The notes beneath the pieces are model-generated. The model worked only from the letters and a program-made list of their open reading frames with translations. It did not search any database and was not told where the DNA came from. Shown in pieces: positions 7,459 to 15,057 of a DNA stretch of 45,015 nucleotides. How positions within the stretch are numbered: position 1 is the stretch's first letter; each line of letters begins with the position of its first letter. Where the stretch lies: NCBI GenBank assembly GCA_020025715.1, contig JAHHRQ010000007.1, positions 1-45,015 of the forward strand. The letters run 5' to 3'. This stretch comes from Oscillospiraceae bacterium (GTDB lineage Bacteria > Bacillota > Clostridia > Oscillospirales > Oscillospiraceae). Both the position numbers and the translations under genes were made by a program.

Positions 7459-7878
7459 ATGGTTAAAATTATCATGGGACTCAAAGGTAGCGGCAAGACT
7501 AAGAGACTTGTTGACCTCGTCACCCAGGCAGTAAATGAAGATAACGGTAGCGTTGTCTGCATAGAAAAGGAGAGAAATCTCACCTACGACATACCTTATA
7601 AAGCTCGTCTTATAGAGGCCGGCAGCTATGACGTCGGTAGTTACGAATTTCTCAAGGGCCTTATTTGCGGTGTCCATGCAGGTAACTATGATATTACCCA
7701 CTTCTTCATCGATAACTACTACAAGCTCGTCAATGACCAGTCTGTTGACGCTATGACCAGCTTCATCAGCTGGCTGTCTGATTTCTCTGATGAAGAGAAA
7801 ATCAACTTCGTCATCAGCATGAGTGTTGACCCCGCTACCATTCCCGAGGACTTCAAGGAGAAATTCCTGCTGAAGTAA
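7459..7878 (+). CDS. Small P-loop NTPase-like protein
   Basis: A 139-residue protein with a Walker A motif at its very start (MGLKGSGKTK, residues 6-15) and a Walker B-like strand THFFIDNYY near residue 80; the rest looks like a minimal P-loop alpha/beta fold similar in layout to nucleotide kinases. It has no signature of the ASKHA-type dehydratase activators, so I do not call it HgdC. I start it at ATG 7459, 8 nt after AAAGGAG; the ATG at 7396 in frame overlaps the promoter. It is monocistronic, divergent from the dehydratase operon, and followed by a terminator. Codon choice is biased toward GAC, AAC and CTC, as in highly expressed genes of this window. Function unknown; related proteins are sometimes auto-annotated as 'PilT', without support. 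Confidence 0.8.
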   Translation: MVKIIMGLKGSGKTKRLVDLVTQAVNEDNGSVVCIEKERNLTYDIPYKARLIEAGSYDVGSYEFLKGLICGVHAGNYDITHFFIDNYYKLVNDQSVDAMTSFISWLSDFSDEEKINFVISMSVDPATIPEDFKEKFLLK

Positions 7879-7927
7879 AAAAACTTACTTATTCAAAAGG
7901 TTCCGTTTTTACGGACAACATAAGAAT

Positions 7928-7970
7928 ACCCCCTGATGTAGTTTTAATGCTGCATTGGGGGTTATTTTTA
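7928..7970 (+). terminator. Terminator with conserved loop, copy 1
   Basis: ACCCCCTGATGTAG pairs with CTGCATTGGGGGT around a TTTTAATG loop and is followed by TATTTTTA. The loop-proximal sequence recurs in a second terminator at 8831-8873. Confidence 0.85.
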
Positions 7971-8208
7971 TATTTACCTGCAATTTTATGAACTATTTTG
8001 AATTTTAATTTATTCGCTCCGAAGGTCTGGCAGAATTCACTGTCCTCCCCTGCCGACTGCGTTTAAGCCTTTGCCGCCGGTAATAATTCCGTCCTTTTTT
8101 CTCTCCCGGAAAGCCGCCTGCGAGCCGTCTCCATCCTTGCTCCCTCTAAGATTTCTATGTTTAAGGCAGCTCATTTATTTGTTGAAAAGCTGATGGGCGA
8201 AAAAATTT
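7971..8208. other. Intergenic region with no recognised feature
   Basis: About 240 nt between the terminator of the P-loop gene and the lipoprotein promoter. I see pyrimidine-rich, unpaired-looking sequence with no convincing ORF, hairpin or repeat. An in-frame ATG at 8157 belongs to the lipoprotein reading frame but precedes that gene's promoter. Confidence 0.6.
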
Positions 8209-8237
8209 TTGACATTCGGTTTTCTCTTTGCTATATT
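8209..8237 (+). promoter_or_regulatory. Strong promoter of the lipoprotein gene
   Basis: TTGACA (8209-8214), 17-nt spacer, TATATT (8232-8237). Transcription would begin near 8244, which excludes the upstream in-frame ATG at 8157 as the start. Confidence 0.8.
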
Positions 8238-8297
8238 GTTTTCATCATAAATACCGTTTTAATTCAGAAAAAACAGACTTTAAAAGGAGTGCTGCAT

Positions 8298-8768
8298 TTG
8301 TGTAAAAATTTAAAGAACGTCTGCCTTTTGGTTCTGGTTTGGGCAATGCTGCTGTCTCTCTCCGCCTGCGGAGTTAAGGAGCCTATGAGCGGCGAGGAGT
8401 TTGTAAACTTAACGGAAAAGCTGGGACTTACCGTAACAGACGAGACGGAAAAAGCTGCCAACGACAGTTTTGAAAAGGTGTATGTGGCAGTGGATGAGGA
8501 AAAATATTCCTTTGAATACTACATATGTAAAAGTGATGCTCATGCACAGGGAGCGTATAAATATGCAGTTGATAATGTAAAAAATCTCTACGGCAATACA
8601 GATAACGTCGCCGTTGAACACAACAACCCTCTCCAAAGCTCTTATGCCCTGACCGCTGAGGATTACTTTGTGGAAATTATACTGCTCAAGAACACGGTTT
8701 TGTTTGTGACTGCCTATCCCGACTACAAAACCGAGAGCGGATTTATAATTCAGAAAATGGGATTTTAA
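8298..8768 (+). CDS. Small secreted lipoprotein, function unknown
   Basis: A 156-residue protein with a type II signal peptide: hydrophobic segment VCLLVLVWAMLLSLSAC with a lipobox LSAC, so it would be lipid-anchored on the outer face of the membrane at that cysteine. The mature part is acidic and has no domain I know; it contains a GEEFVNLTEKLGLTVTDET start, then mixed alpha/beta sequence. I start it at TTG 8298, 9 nt after AAAAGGAG; this gives a proper short signal peptide, whereas the ATG at 8157 would put 47 residues in front of it and lies upstream of the promoter. Monocistronic, flanked by its own promoter and terminator. Confidence 0.8.
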   Translation: MCKNLKNVCLLVLVWAMLLSLSACGVKEPMSGEEFVNLTEKLGLTVTDETEKAANDSFEKVYVAVDEEKYSFEYYICKSDAHAQGAYKYAVDNVKNLYGNTDNVAVEHNNPLQSSYALTAEDYFVEIILLKNTVLFVTAYPDYKTESGFIIQKMGF

Positions 8769-8830
8769 TTAAACACGCTAAGTGATATTAAATGCATAGC
8801 TTTAATGCGAAACAGCCATATAAGCAAAAA

Positions 8831-8873
8831 TTCCCATGACGTAGTTTTTAAGCTGCGCCGTGGGATTTTTTAT
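8831..8873 (+). terminator. Terminator with conserved loop, copy 2
   Basis: TCCCATGACGTAG pairs with CTGCGCCGTGGGA around a TTTTTAAG loop and ends in ATTTTTTAT. It shares TGAyGTAGTTTTwAwGCTGC with copy 1, while outer stem bases differ. Confidence 0.85.
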
Positions 8874-8950
8874 GTCCGCACACCTCTCTCTGAGGCATCA
8901 GAAAGCCATGTGCTCAGTTTTTCTTCAAGACGGGTTTATACCTCAGCAAT

Positions 8951-8992
8951 AAAAATAACCGGCACCGCTTACGCAGTGCCGGTTATTTTTTT
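8951..8992. terminator. Terminator downstream of the M20 hydrolase gene
   Basis: Long stem AAATAACCGGCAC with GTGCCGGTTATTT around a short loop, with A-runs and T-runs on either side. It can close the minus-strand tatD-permease-hydrolase operon and works in either direction. Confidence 0.85.
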
Positions 8993-9046
8993 ATTGTGTA
9001 AAGCTGCTTTTACGGTCTGTATTATAAAGAATTACCGCCCGTTTCT

Positions 9047-10219
9047 TTATTCTCCGCAGCGGCTGCGAAGAATTGCCACCGTATATTCCAGACCGTACAC
9101 AAGAGCTTCTTCGTCCATGCGGTATTTGGGATTATGGTGAGGAGCATCGCTGCCGAGAGCGTGGTTTGCAGCGCCAAGCTCCACGAAAAATCCGGGGCAT
9201 TTCTGGCTGTAATAGCAGAAATCATCACCCGGCGCGATGGGTGAAAGCTCTGTCACGTGCTGTGCTCCGAAGGTATCTGCAATAAGCTTCCGGCCCATGA
9301 TGGTAAGCTCGGTGTTATTTACAATAGAATCATAACCCCTTGAGTAGCTGAATTCTGCGGCAGCTCCGTTTGCAGCTGCAATTCCCTCGGAAAGGCTCTT
9401 TATACGCTGTTCAATGCGGGCGCGTACATCCTCATTATAGGTGCGCACAGAACCTGTCAGTGAGAAAGTATTGGGGATAACATTATATGCCGAACCGCCC
9501 TCTGCTCTGCACACAGAAAGTACAGCCGCATCTGCCGGTGCTATGGAACGGGACACAACAGTCTGCAATGCACAGATAAGCTCCGCACCTGTAACAATGG
9601 GGTCTACGCACTCATGAGGCATGGAGGAATGGCCTCCCTTGCCGTGAATAGTGACGTCGAAGCGGTCTGTGGCGGAAGTGAGCACTCCCTCGCACACACC
9701 AAACTGTCCGGTGGGGAGAATACTTGTGAGATGCAATCCGTAAACCTCATCCACACCGTCCAGCACGCCTGCGGCAATCACTTCAACCGCACCTCCGGGA
9801 GGAGTCTCCTCCGCATGCTGGAAAACAAAGCGTATCTCGCCCTTTAAAAGCTCAGGCTCTTCGCACAGGATACGCACAGCGTTGAGCAAAATGGCGGCAT
9901 GGCCGTCATGGCCGCAGGCGTGCATAACTCCGGAATGGACAGAGCAGTATTCAAGCTCGTTTTCCTCCTGAATAGGCAGTGCGTCAATATCCGCCCGTAT
10001 TGCAACGACAGGGCCGGGGCGTCCGGTTTTCAGAACGGCCATAACGCTTGTGGGTGTGGGGCGGGACAATGTCAGCCCCTTGATTTCTCTCAGTTTTGAT
10101 TCAAGATAATCAGCTGTCTCGGTTTCCTCCCATGACAGTTCAGCGTGCTGATGCAGCCAGCGACGGTCATTTATAAGCTCGTCCTTCTGGCGCAGAACAC
10201 GGGAATGAAGTTCATTCAT
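9047..10219 (-). CDS. M20D family amidohydrolase
   Basis: Cytosolic zinc/manganese-dependent hydrolase of the hippurate/N-acyl-amino-acid/IAA-conjugate family, 390 residues, the normal length. Metal-binding marks: ACGHDGH at residues 101-107 with the bridging C102, and HAEETPPGG at 135-143; RADIDALP at 75-82 is also typical. The lid (dimerisation) domain lies at about 175-285 and includes GKGGHSSMPH. I start it at ATG 10219, 8 nt after AAGGAG; in-frame codons further upstream run into the permease gene. Third gene after tatD and the purine permease, but a hairpin terminator stands just before it. Substrate not determined: deacylation of an N-acyl amino acid or dipeptide is typical. Confidence 0.9.
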   Translation of the reverse strand: MNELHSRVLRQKDELINDRRWLHQHAELSWEETETADYLESKLREIKGLTLSRPTPTSVMAVLKTGRPGPVVAIRADIDALPIQEENELEYCSVHSGVMHACGHDGHAAILLNAVRILCEEPELLKGEIRFVFQHAEETPPGGAVEVIAAGVLDGVDEVYGLHLTSILPTGQFGVCEGVLTSATDRFDVTIHGKGGHSSMPHECVDPIVTGAELICALQTVVSRSIAPADAAVLSVCRAEGGSAYNVIPNTFSLTGSVRTYNEDVRARIEQRIKSLSEGIAAANGAAAEFSYSRGYDSIVNNTELTIMGRKLIADTFGAQHVTELSPIAPGDDFCYYSQKCPGFFVELGAANHALGSDAPHHNPKYRMDEEALVYGLEYTVAILRSRCGE

Positions 10220-10237
10220 AATAAAATCTCCTTGCTT

Positions 10238-10267
10238 AAAAAGCGGCTGCCCGGTCGGAGCAGCCGC
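10238..10267 (-). terminator. Intercistronic terminator-like hairpin
   Basis: Minus strand GCGGCTGC pairs with GCAGCCGC around a 9-nt loop and is followed by five Ts, right before the ribosome site of the hydrolase gene. It probably reduces, not abolishes, read-through from the permease gene. Confidence 0.7.
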
Positions 10268-10278
10268 AGTATGAAAAA

Positions 10279-11610
10279 TCAGAATATGAAGTACATTACC
10301 ATCAATACACCCATTATCCATGCAGGCCACTTTGGCAGATAGGATTTATCCTTGCGCAGAATGGCGCGCAGGACGCTGATGATAAGATAAGTAAACATGC
10401 CGAGAGCAATACCTGCAACATAGTCAAACATAAATGCAGTAACCAGCAGCATAACGGCTACGGGCAGGAATTCAGTGGCATCGAAATCAATGTCGCGCAG
10501 TGTTTCCATCATGGATATACCTACAACCACCAGTGCAGAACCGGTAGCAGCGCCGGGTATAATCAGAAACAGAGGTGCAAATAACATGCACAGCAGGAAG
10601 AAGAATGCAGTGCTCAAGTTAGAGAGACCTGTGCGGCTTCCGGACTCTACACCTGCGGCAGATTCAGCAAAGCAGCTGATAGTAGTGATGCCAAACAAAG
10701 AACCCACAATAGTAGAGGAAGCATCTACAAGGAATACGCGGCCAAAAGCGGGGAAATTGCCGTCCTCATCAAGAAGTTTTGCCTTATTTGCCATTGCAAA
10801 ACCTGTTCCCATAGTGCCGAAGAAGTCATTGATAAGAAGCATAATAATAAACGGCAGATACTCAATGTGCAGTGCTCCGAGAATGTCCACTTTAAATGCA
10901 ACATCCCTGATAGAGCTAAGTGCGCCTGAGGTAAATATGCTTTCAGGCATAGTAACTACACCCATGAAAACACCTATTATAGTAGTAAGAACAATAGAAA
11001 TCAGCAGTGCGCCTTTGATTTTGCAGCGGCGGCCGTGATAGTCAAATTCCAGATAGCTCAGCACCAGTGCAATCACAAGTCCGATAATGCTCAGCTTTAC
11101 ACTCGGCTGGCTGAAATCTGTAAATCCGCTGACAGCAGGAGTAAGCAGTCCGCAGGAGTTAAGACCTATGCGTGCAATCAGAAGACCTACTGCGCCGCCT
11201 ATGCCGATTTTGATATTTTTAGGCAGACTTTCTGCAAACAGTTCTCTGAGCTTAAATACAGAAATCAGCAGAAATATAATACCAGATACAGCTACCGTGC
11301 CAAATGCCACGCCATAGTCCACACCTTCGGCAATCATATTGGCAACTAAGGTAGGAATAACCAGAACAGGAGCCAGAACGATAGGTACGTTTGCATAAAG
11401 GCCCATTGCAATAGTTGACAATGCGGCCATAAGGCAGGTGCACAGCAGTACACCGGTGGTGTTGACTCCCGGTGCCGCAGACATGGCAGAAGTCATGTAG
11501 GCCAGAATATACGCCATAGTTGCAAATGTTGTTGCGCCGCCTATCAGTTCCGTGCTGATAGATGAGCCACGCTCCTGAATACGGAAGCGGCGTTCGAGCA
11601 TGTTTTTCAT
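10279..11610 (-). CDS. NCS2 purine permease (AzgA/PbuG type)
   Basis: Membrane transporter for hypoxanthine, guanine, adenine or xanthine, driven by the proton gradient. About 443 residues with roughly 12-14 hydrophobic segments, as expected for the AzgA branch. Typical motifs are STELIGGATTFATMAYIL near the N-terminus, DFFGTMGTGF in the middle, and CFAESAAGVESGSRTGLSNL, the conserved substrate-site stretch. I choose the ATG at 11610 (MKNMLERRFRI) because GGGAGGAAAC lies just upstream; a GTG six codons earlier would include that ribosome site. Co-directional with tatD 38 nt upstream. Which purine it carries cannot be told. Confidence 0.9.
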   Translation of the reverse strand: MKNMLERRFRIQERGSSISTELIGGATTFATMAYILAYMTSAMSAAPGVNTTGVLLCTCLMAALSTIAMGLYANVPIVLAPVLVIPTLVANMIAEGVDYGVAFGTVAVSGIIFLLISVFKLRELFAESLPKNIKIGIGGAVGLLIARIGLNSCGLLTPAVSGFTDFSQPSVKLSIIGLVIALVLSYLEFDYHGRRCKIKGALLISIVLTTIIGVFMGVVTMPESIFTSGALSSIRDVAFKVDILGALHIEYLPFIIMLLINDFFGTMGTGFAMANKAKLLDEDGNFPAFGRVFLVDASSTIVGSLFGITTISCFAESAAGVESGSRTGLSNLSTAFFFLLCMLFAPLFLIIPGAATGSALVVVGISMMETLRDIDFDATEFLPVAVMLLVTAFMFDYVAGIALGMFTYLIISVLRAILRKDKSYLPKWPAWIMGVLMVMYFIF

Positions 11611-11647
11611 AGATATGTTTCCTCCCACTTTCTATTTGAACCCTCTT

Positions 11648-12430
11648 TTATAAGAGCGATTCGTCCATTTGAAACAGCCGCAGGGCATTGGAGAGCGCTG
11701 CATCGGCCACCTGTTCGGGGCTTACATCTCCGCGCACCTGTGAGATAGTTTCCACTACCTCGGTCAGCATGTCTGACGTAGCACGACTGCCCTCATGGGC
11801 CTTAGTAGGCAGGAAGGGACAGTCAGTCTCAAGAACCAGACGGTCAAGAGGCATTTTCTTTACGACTTCAATAAGATGTCCTGCGTCAGGATAGGTAATT
11901 GCGGGGCCTATGCCTAAATAAAGGCCCATATCCAAAAAAGCAAAACCGTATTCTGCCTTACTGAAAAAACGGTGTATCATACCGGATACAGGATGGCAGC
12001 GCAGTATTTGGAGCATATCCTCGTCTGCATCACGGTCGTGTATAACTACCGGCAGATTGAGGCTCTTTGCAAGTTCCAGCTGGGGAATAAACACTTTTTT
12101 CTGTGCTTCCCTGTCGGCGTCGGGCTGGAAATAATCCAAACCGATTTCGCCTATGGCCACCACTGCTTTATCTCCTGCCATGGCCTTGATTTCCTCCAGC
12201 CAGCCTTCTTCAACTGTATAGGCTTCAAGGGGGAAAACGCCAACAGAGGCGCGCATAAAATCATAGCTGTGAGCCAGAGCCACAGAGCGGCGGGATGAGG
12301 GAACGCTTGAACCGGAGTTTATAATAAGCTTTACTCCTTTTTTGTGCATGGCAGTGAGAACTGCGTCACGGTCATTATCAAACACAGTCTCGTCGTAATG
12401 GGCATGCACATCAGTGAGCGAATAGGGCAT
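11648..12430 (-). CDS. tatD: TatD-family metal-dependent hydrolase
   Basis: TIM-barrel hydrolase of the TatD/YcfH family (3'-5' DNA/RNA exonuclease or D-aminoacyl-tRNA-type activity in characterised members), 260 residues, the normal size. Metal ligands are visible: DVHAHYD at the N-terminus (H9, H11), the glutamate in AIGEIGLDYF, PVVIHDRDAD, a later histidine in GMIHRFF, and the ETDCPFL end strand. Start ATG 12430 follows GGGAGGAAT by 5 nt; the frame stays open upstream but crosses the leader terminator and promoter. First gene of the operon with the purine permease. Its short leader contains a terminator hairpin. Confidence 0.92.
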   Translation of the reverse strand: MPYSLTDVHAHYDETVFDNDRDAVLTAMHKKGVKLIINSGSSVPSSRRSVALAHSYDFMRASVGVFPLEAYTVEEGWLEEIKAMAGDKAVVAIGEIGLDYFQPDADREAQKKVFIPQLELAKSLNLPVVIHDRDADEDMLQILRCHPVSGMIHRFFSKAEYGFAFLDMGLYLGIGPAITYPDAGHLIEVVKKMPLDRLVLETDCPFLPTKAHEGSRATSDMLTEVVETISQVRGDVSPEQVADAALSNALRLFQMDESLL

Positions 12431-12444
12431 TTTTATTCCTCCCA

Positions 12445-12479
12445 AAATAAAAAAGGCAACAGACAAAAGCTGTGGCCTT
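12445..12479 (-). terminator. Terminator-like hairpin in the tatD leader
   Basis: Minus strand AAGGCCACAG pairs with CTGTTGCCTT (one mismatch) and runs into TTTTTATTTT, about 15 nt after the predicted transcription start and 15 nt before the tatD ribosome site. A small GGTA/TACC hairpin precedes it. Confidence 0.7.
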
Positions 12480-12500
12480 AGGTATTTTTTTACCATTTTC

Positions 12501-12529
12501 AGGATAACAGACAAGCCGCTAAAATGCAA
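12501..12529 (-). promoter_or_regulatory. Promoter of the tatD operon
   Basis: Minus strand TTGCAT (12524-12529), 17-nt spacer, TATCCT (12501-12506). Confidence 0.65.
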
Positions 12530-12582
12530 CTATTTTCGACAGACTTTTCTAAATTTGTGCATCATCAACTAAACTGTATAAT

Positions 12583-12617
12583 AAAAAAGACGGAAACCTA
12601 AAAAAGTTTCCGTCTTT
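12583..12617 (-). terminator. Terminator of the SDR gene
   Basis: AAAGACGGAAAC pairs with GTTTCCGTCTTT around an 8-nt loop; the minus strand continues with six Ts. Confidence 0.9.
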
Positions 12618-12647
12618 ATAAATTTTAAAGAATTTTCCCGACTTAAA

Positions 12648-13418
12648 TCAGGTGCGAGGAGGCAGGTATGCGCCATCAACGCCCAGAGTCTGGCCGGTGA
12701 TGTAGGAAGCTGCATCGGAAGCCAGGAACATGATTGCGTTAGCAATCTCTTCGGGCTTACCCATACGGCGGAGAGGAATGTTGCCTGCAACTGCCTTACG
12801 GCCGATTTCGTTCAGGTTTGCAACCATATCGGTGTCGATAACACCGGGAGCGACAGCGTTAACACGAATGTTCAGACCGGACAGCTCAGCAGCCAGAGAC
12901 TTGGTCAGAGCGATAACGCCTGCCTTGGATACGGGGTAAGGAAGACCCATACCGGAACCGTGAACGCCTGCGATAGAAGCGGTATTGATGATTACGCCGC
13001 CCTTTTTCTTGTCGATGCACTTAACACCGTACTTGCACATGGTGAACATGGAGTTGATGTTGGTGTCCATGACTTCGTCCCAGTCGGACTTCTTCATCTT
13101 GTGCAGGAACAGGCCGCTGTCAACACCTGCGTTGTTGCAGATGATGTCAACCTTGCCCCACTTCTCTTCAACAGCTGCGTACATATCCTTGACTTCCTTG
13201 TAGTCGCAGAGGTTGGGGTGCATGGTCATTACGGGGTAGTCGGGGTTGATCTCAAGGAGCTTCTTGAGAGCAGCCTGACCGGTCTCCTCATAGTGGCTCA
13301 GGAAGCAAACCTTTGCGCCTGCTTCGAGGAAGTTCTTGGTTGTAGCAAAGCCGATACCGCGGCTACCGCCGGAAATAACGACTACTTTGCCGGTAAAGTC
13401 AAATTTAACGTTTTTCAT
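12648..13418 (-). CDS. Short-chain dehydrogenase/reductase (classical SDR)
   Basis: NAD(P)-dependent oxidoreductase, 256 residues, the standard length of classical SDRs. Cofactor motif GGSRGIG at residues 17-23, NNAG at 95-98, catalytic S148 (NTASIAG), Y161 and K165 in YPVSK, and the C-terminal GQTLGVDGAY strand. It resembles FabG, BaiA and 7-alpha-hydroxysteroid dehydrogenases about equally, so the substrate is open. Cofactor preference is not clear; no obvious arginine for NADP follows the second strand. The gene is single, has its own terminator, and is divergent from a CaiB-like CoA-transferase with which it shares a repeat-bearing promoter region, suggesting joint control. Codon choice looks that of a highly expressed gene. 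Ribosome site AGAAAGGAT before the ATG. Confidence 0.93.
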   Translation of the reverse strand: MKNVKFDFTGKVVVISGGSRGIGFATTKNFLEAGAKVCFLSHYEETGQAALKKLLEINPDYPVMTMHPNLCDYKEVKDMYAAVEEKWGKVDIICNNAGVDSGLFLHKMKKSDWDEVMDTNINSMFTMCKYGVKCIDKKKGGVIINTASIAGVHGSGMGLPYPVSKAGVIALTKSLAAELSGLNIRVNAVAPGVIDTDMVANLNEIGRKAVAGNIPLRRMGKPEEIANAIMFLASDAASYITGQTLGVDGAYLPPRT

Positions 13419-13445
13419 TTTGGTTCTATCCTTTCTGATTTTTAA

Positions 13446-13467
13446 TTACATGGTTTCTTACATGGTT
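13446..13467 (-). repeat. Direct repeat with two AUG-UAA minimal ORFs in the SDR leader
   Basis: The plus-strand word TTACATGGTT occurs at 13446-13455 and again at 13458-13467. In the SDR mRNA each reads AACCATGTAA, that is a start codon directly followed by a stop codon; an AGGA lies 9 nt before the first. Confidence 0.6.
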
Positions 13468-13568
13468 CACGTTCCTAAACAACATTTTTTAGACAGTCGG
13501 CCATACTGTAAATATACAGATATTAGCCGCTGTTGAGTTCCAAAAAAGTTGCTTACGCTCATATCCTA

Positions 13569-13597
13569 TATAATATCATCAATCTATTTCATGTCAA
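13569..13597 (-). promoter_or_regulatory. Promoter of the SDR gene
   Basis: Minus strand TTGACA (13592-13597) with an AT-rich -10 (ATTATATA, from 13574 downward) 17-19 nt later. The leader is then about 145 nt and includes the CTGTA-aata-TACAG dyad at 13506-13519. Confidence 0.6.
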
Positions 13598-13606
13598 GAG
13601 CAAAAT

Positions 13607-13634
13607 TTATTTTTGCCCTGAAAATTATTTTTGC
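13607..13634. repeat. Direct repeat TTATTTTTGC between divergent promoters
   Basis: Identical 10-mers at 13607-13616 and 13625-13634, 18 nt apart. The first copy also ends a GCAAAA/TTTTGC dyad. They lie between the -35 elements of the SDR and CoA-transferase promoters, the expected place for a shared operator. Confidence 0.55.
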
Positions 13635-13653
13635 TGTAAATTCTTCTTATCCC

Positions 13654-13682
13654 TTGACATATTTTTAGTAATATTTTATAAT
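13654..13682 (+). promoter_or_regulatory. Consensus sigma-A promoter of the CoA-transferase gene
   Basis: TTGACA (13654-13659), 17-nt spacer, TATAAT (13677-13682): a perfect consensus, in line with strong expression. Confidence 0.9.
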
Positions 13683-13755
13683 TAGCAATAAGTTTTGTAT
13701 TAAAACATACAGAAAAAGGAATTGAACTTGTAATAAAGGAAGGAGATTTTATCTT

Positions 13756-15030
13756 ATGAAACGTAGTGAAGTTCCTCAGGAAGGCTTATTAAGCGGTGTA
13801 AAGGTATTGGTCAGTGCAATTTCCGTTGCAGGACCTTTTGCAGGTGAGTTACTTGCGGATATGGGTGCCGATGTTATTCAGATGGAGAACCCCGCAAACC
13901 CCGACTTCTCTCATGGTAATGGTCTGCCCGGCTGGCAGGGTGAGTCCCATAGACGCAACATGCGTGACATTACCCTGAACGTCACCAAACCTTTAGGCCG
14001 TGAAGCTTTCATGCGTCTGCTCAAGGAGACCGACATTTTCATCGAGTCCTCCAAGGGCGGCCAGTGGGAAGCATGGGGCATGGGCGATGAAGTCCTGTGG
14101 GAAGTTAACCCCAAGCTGGTTATCTGCCACATTTCCGGCTACGGCCAGACCGGTCTTGAGTCTTACATAAGCCGCGCCTCCTACGACCCCATTGCTCAGG
14201 CATTCAGCGGTGTTGCCTACTCCAACGGCAGCGACGATATGCCTTACTTCCCCATCGCCGATAACGTTCTCGACTACTACACTGCATTCTTCGCAGCAAA
14301 CTCTTCTCTGGCAGCTTACATCAACGCTCAGCGCACCGGTAAGGGCGAGAGCCTTGACGTTGCTCAGTACGAGTGCGGTCTGCGTACCCTGTGCCAGTAC
14401 CTGCTTCAGGATATTATGGAGCACAATCCCGAGAAGCGCTCTCTGTGGATTGCCGCTGATCTGGTTGCCGGTACCGGTAACTACCGCTGCAAGGAAGGCA
14501 GCATGTTTATAATGTCCACCGGTAACGCTATTGTTAAGCGTCTGGCTCTTATGCTTGGCCTGCCTTACGGCACCAAGGAGTTCCCCGCATGCGGCTACGC
14601 CTGCTACCGTGCAACTCCTCAGGGCAAGCAGCTCGAGGAGAAACTGCTTAAGCTCTGCGCTGAGCACACCGCAACCGAGATGGAAGACATGCTCAACAAG
14701 CACCACATCCCCTGCTCCAAGGTCATGACCTTCCAGGATATGCTCACCAACGAGCAGTACATTGCCCGTGACTCTCTGACCACCAGCCCCAGCAGCCGTT
14801 GGGAAGATCCCGAGAATCCCGGTCAGCCTCTGCAGGTTCGCGTACCTAACATCGTCCCCAAAGCCAAGAAGAATCCTCTTAAGATCTGGAGAAACGGTGT
14901 TGACTTCGGTTACGATACCAAAGACGTTCTGTCCGACCTGGGTTACAGCGACGAGGAAGTCGAGAAGTTCTTCAAGAAGGGCGTCTCCGTTTCCGTTCAG
15001 GACCGCTGCCAGATCTACAAGCATCTGTAA
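13756..15030 (+). CDS. Class III CoA-transferase, CaiB/BaiF family
   Basis: Moves CoA between acyl-CoA and a free acid by mixed-anhydride and thioester intermediates on an aspartate. The 424-residue sequence follows E. coli CaiB (carnitine CoA-transferase) closely by memory: SGVKVLVSAISVAGPFAGELLADMGADVI, GREAFMRLL, TDIFIESSKG, DEVLWEVNPKLVICHISGYGQ, AQAFSG, and TGKGESLDVAQYE. The catalytic aspartate is D173 in NVLDYYTA, by alignment with D169 of CaiB. It looks nearer to CaiB than to FldA/HadA. No CaiD, CaiC or carnitine transporter is nearby, so carnitine is not established as substrate. ATG follows AAGGAAGGAG. Monocistronic with a strong promoter and terminator; divergent from the SDR gene. 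It could supply acyl-CoA to the dehydratase pair at 4297-7093, which is only a guess. Confidence 0.9.
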   Translation: MKRSEVPQEGLLSGVKVLVSAISVAGPFAGELLADMGADVIQMENPANPDFSHGNGLPGWQGESHRRNMRDITLNVTKPLGREAFMRLLKETDIFIESSKGGQWEAWGMGDEVLWEVNPKLVICHISGYGQTGLESYISRASYDPIAQAFSGVAYSNGSDDMPYFPIADNVLDYYTAFFAANSSLAAYINAQRTGKGESLDVAQYECGLRTLCQYLLQDIMEHNPEKRSLWIAADLVAGTGNYRCKEGSMFIMSTGNAIVKRLALMLGLPYGTKEFPACGYACYRATPQGKQLEEKLLKLCAEHTATEMEDMLNKHHIPCSKVMTFQDMLTNEQYIARDSLTTSPSSRWEDPENPGQPLQVRVPNIVPKAKKNPLKIWRNGVDFGYDTKDVLSDLGYSDEEVEKFFKKGVSVSVQDRCQIYKHL

Positions 15031-15057
15031 TTTTAAAAACTTATTTAATAAAGTTCA

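Noticed and set aside
7459..7878. P-loop protein as the missing dehydratase activator
   Set aside because: Activators of the HgdC/HadI type have an ASKHA fold with a GIDVGS-type start and cluster cysteines; this protein has a Walker A P-loop and no such motifs.
8157..8297. Lipoprotein start at ATG 8157
   Set aside because: It lies upstream of a strong promoter and would put 47 residues before the signal peptide; TTG 8298 has a good ribosome site and gives a normal lipoprotein signal.
12430..12530. T-box leader for the tatD operon
   Set aside because: The leader is only about 65 nt and lacks the T-box sequence and stem I.
13993..15024. A 343-codon minus-strand frame opposite the CoA-transferase gene
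   Set aside because: Shadow of a gene with strong codon bias; the plus-strand product matches CaiB throughout.
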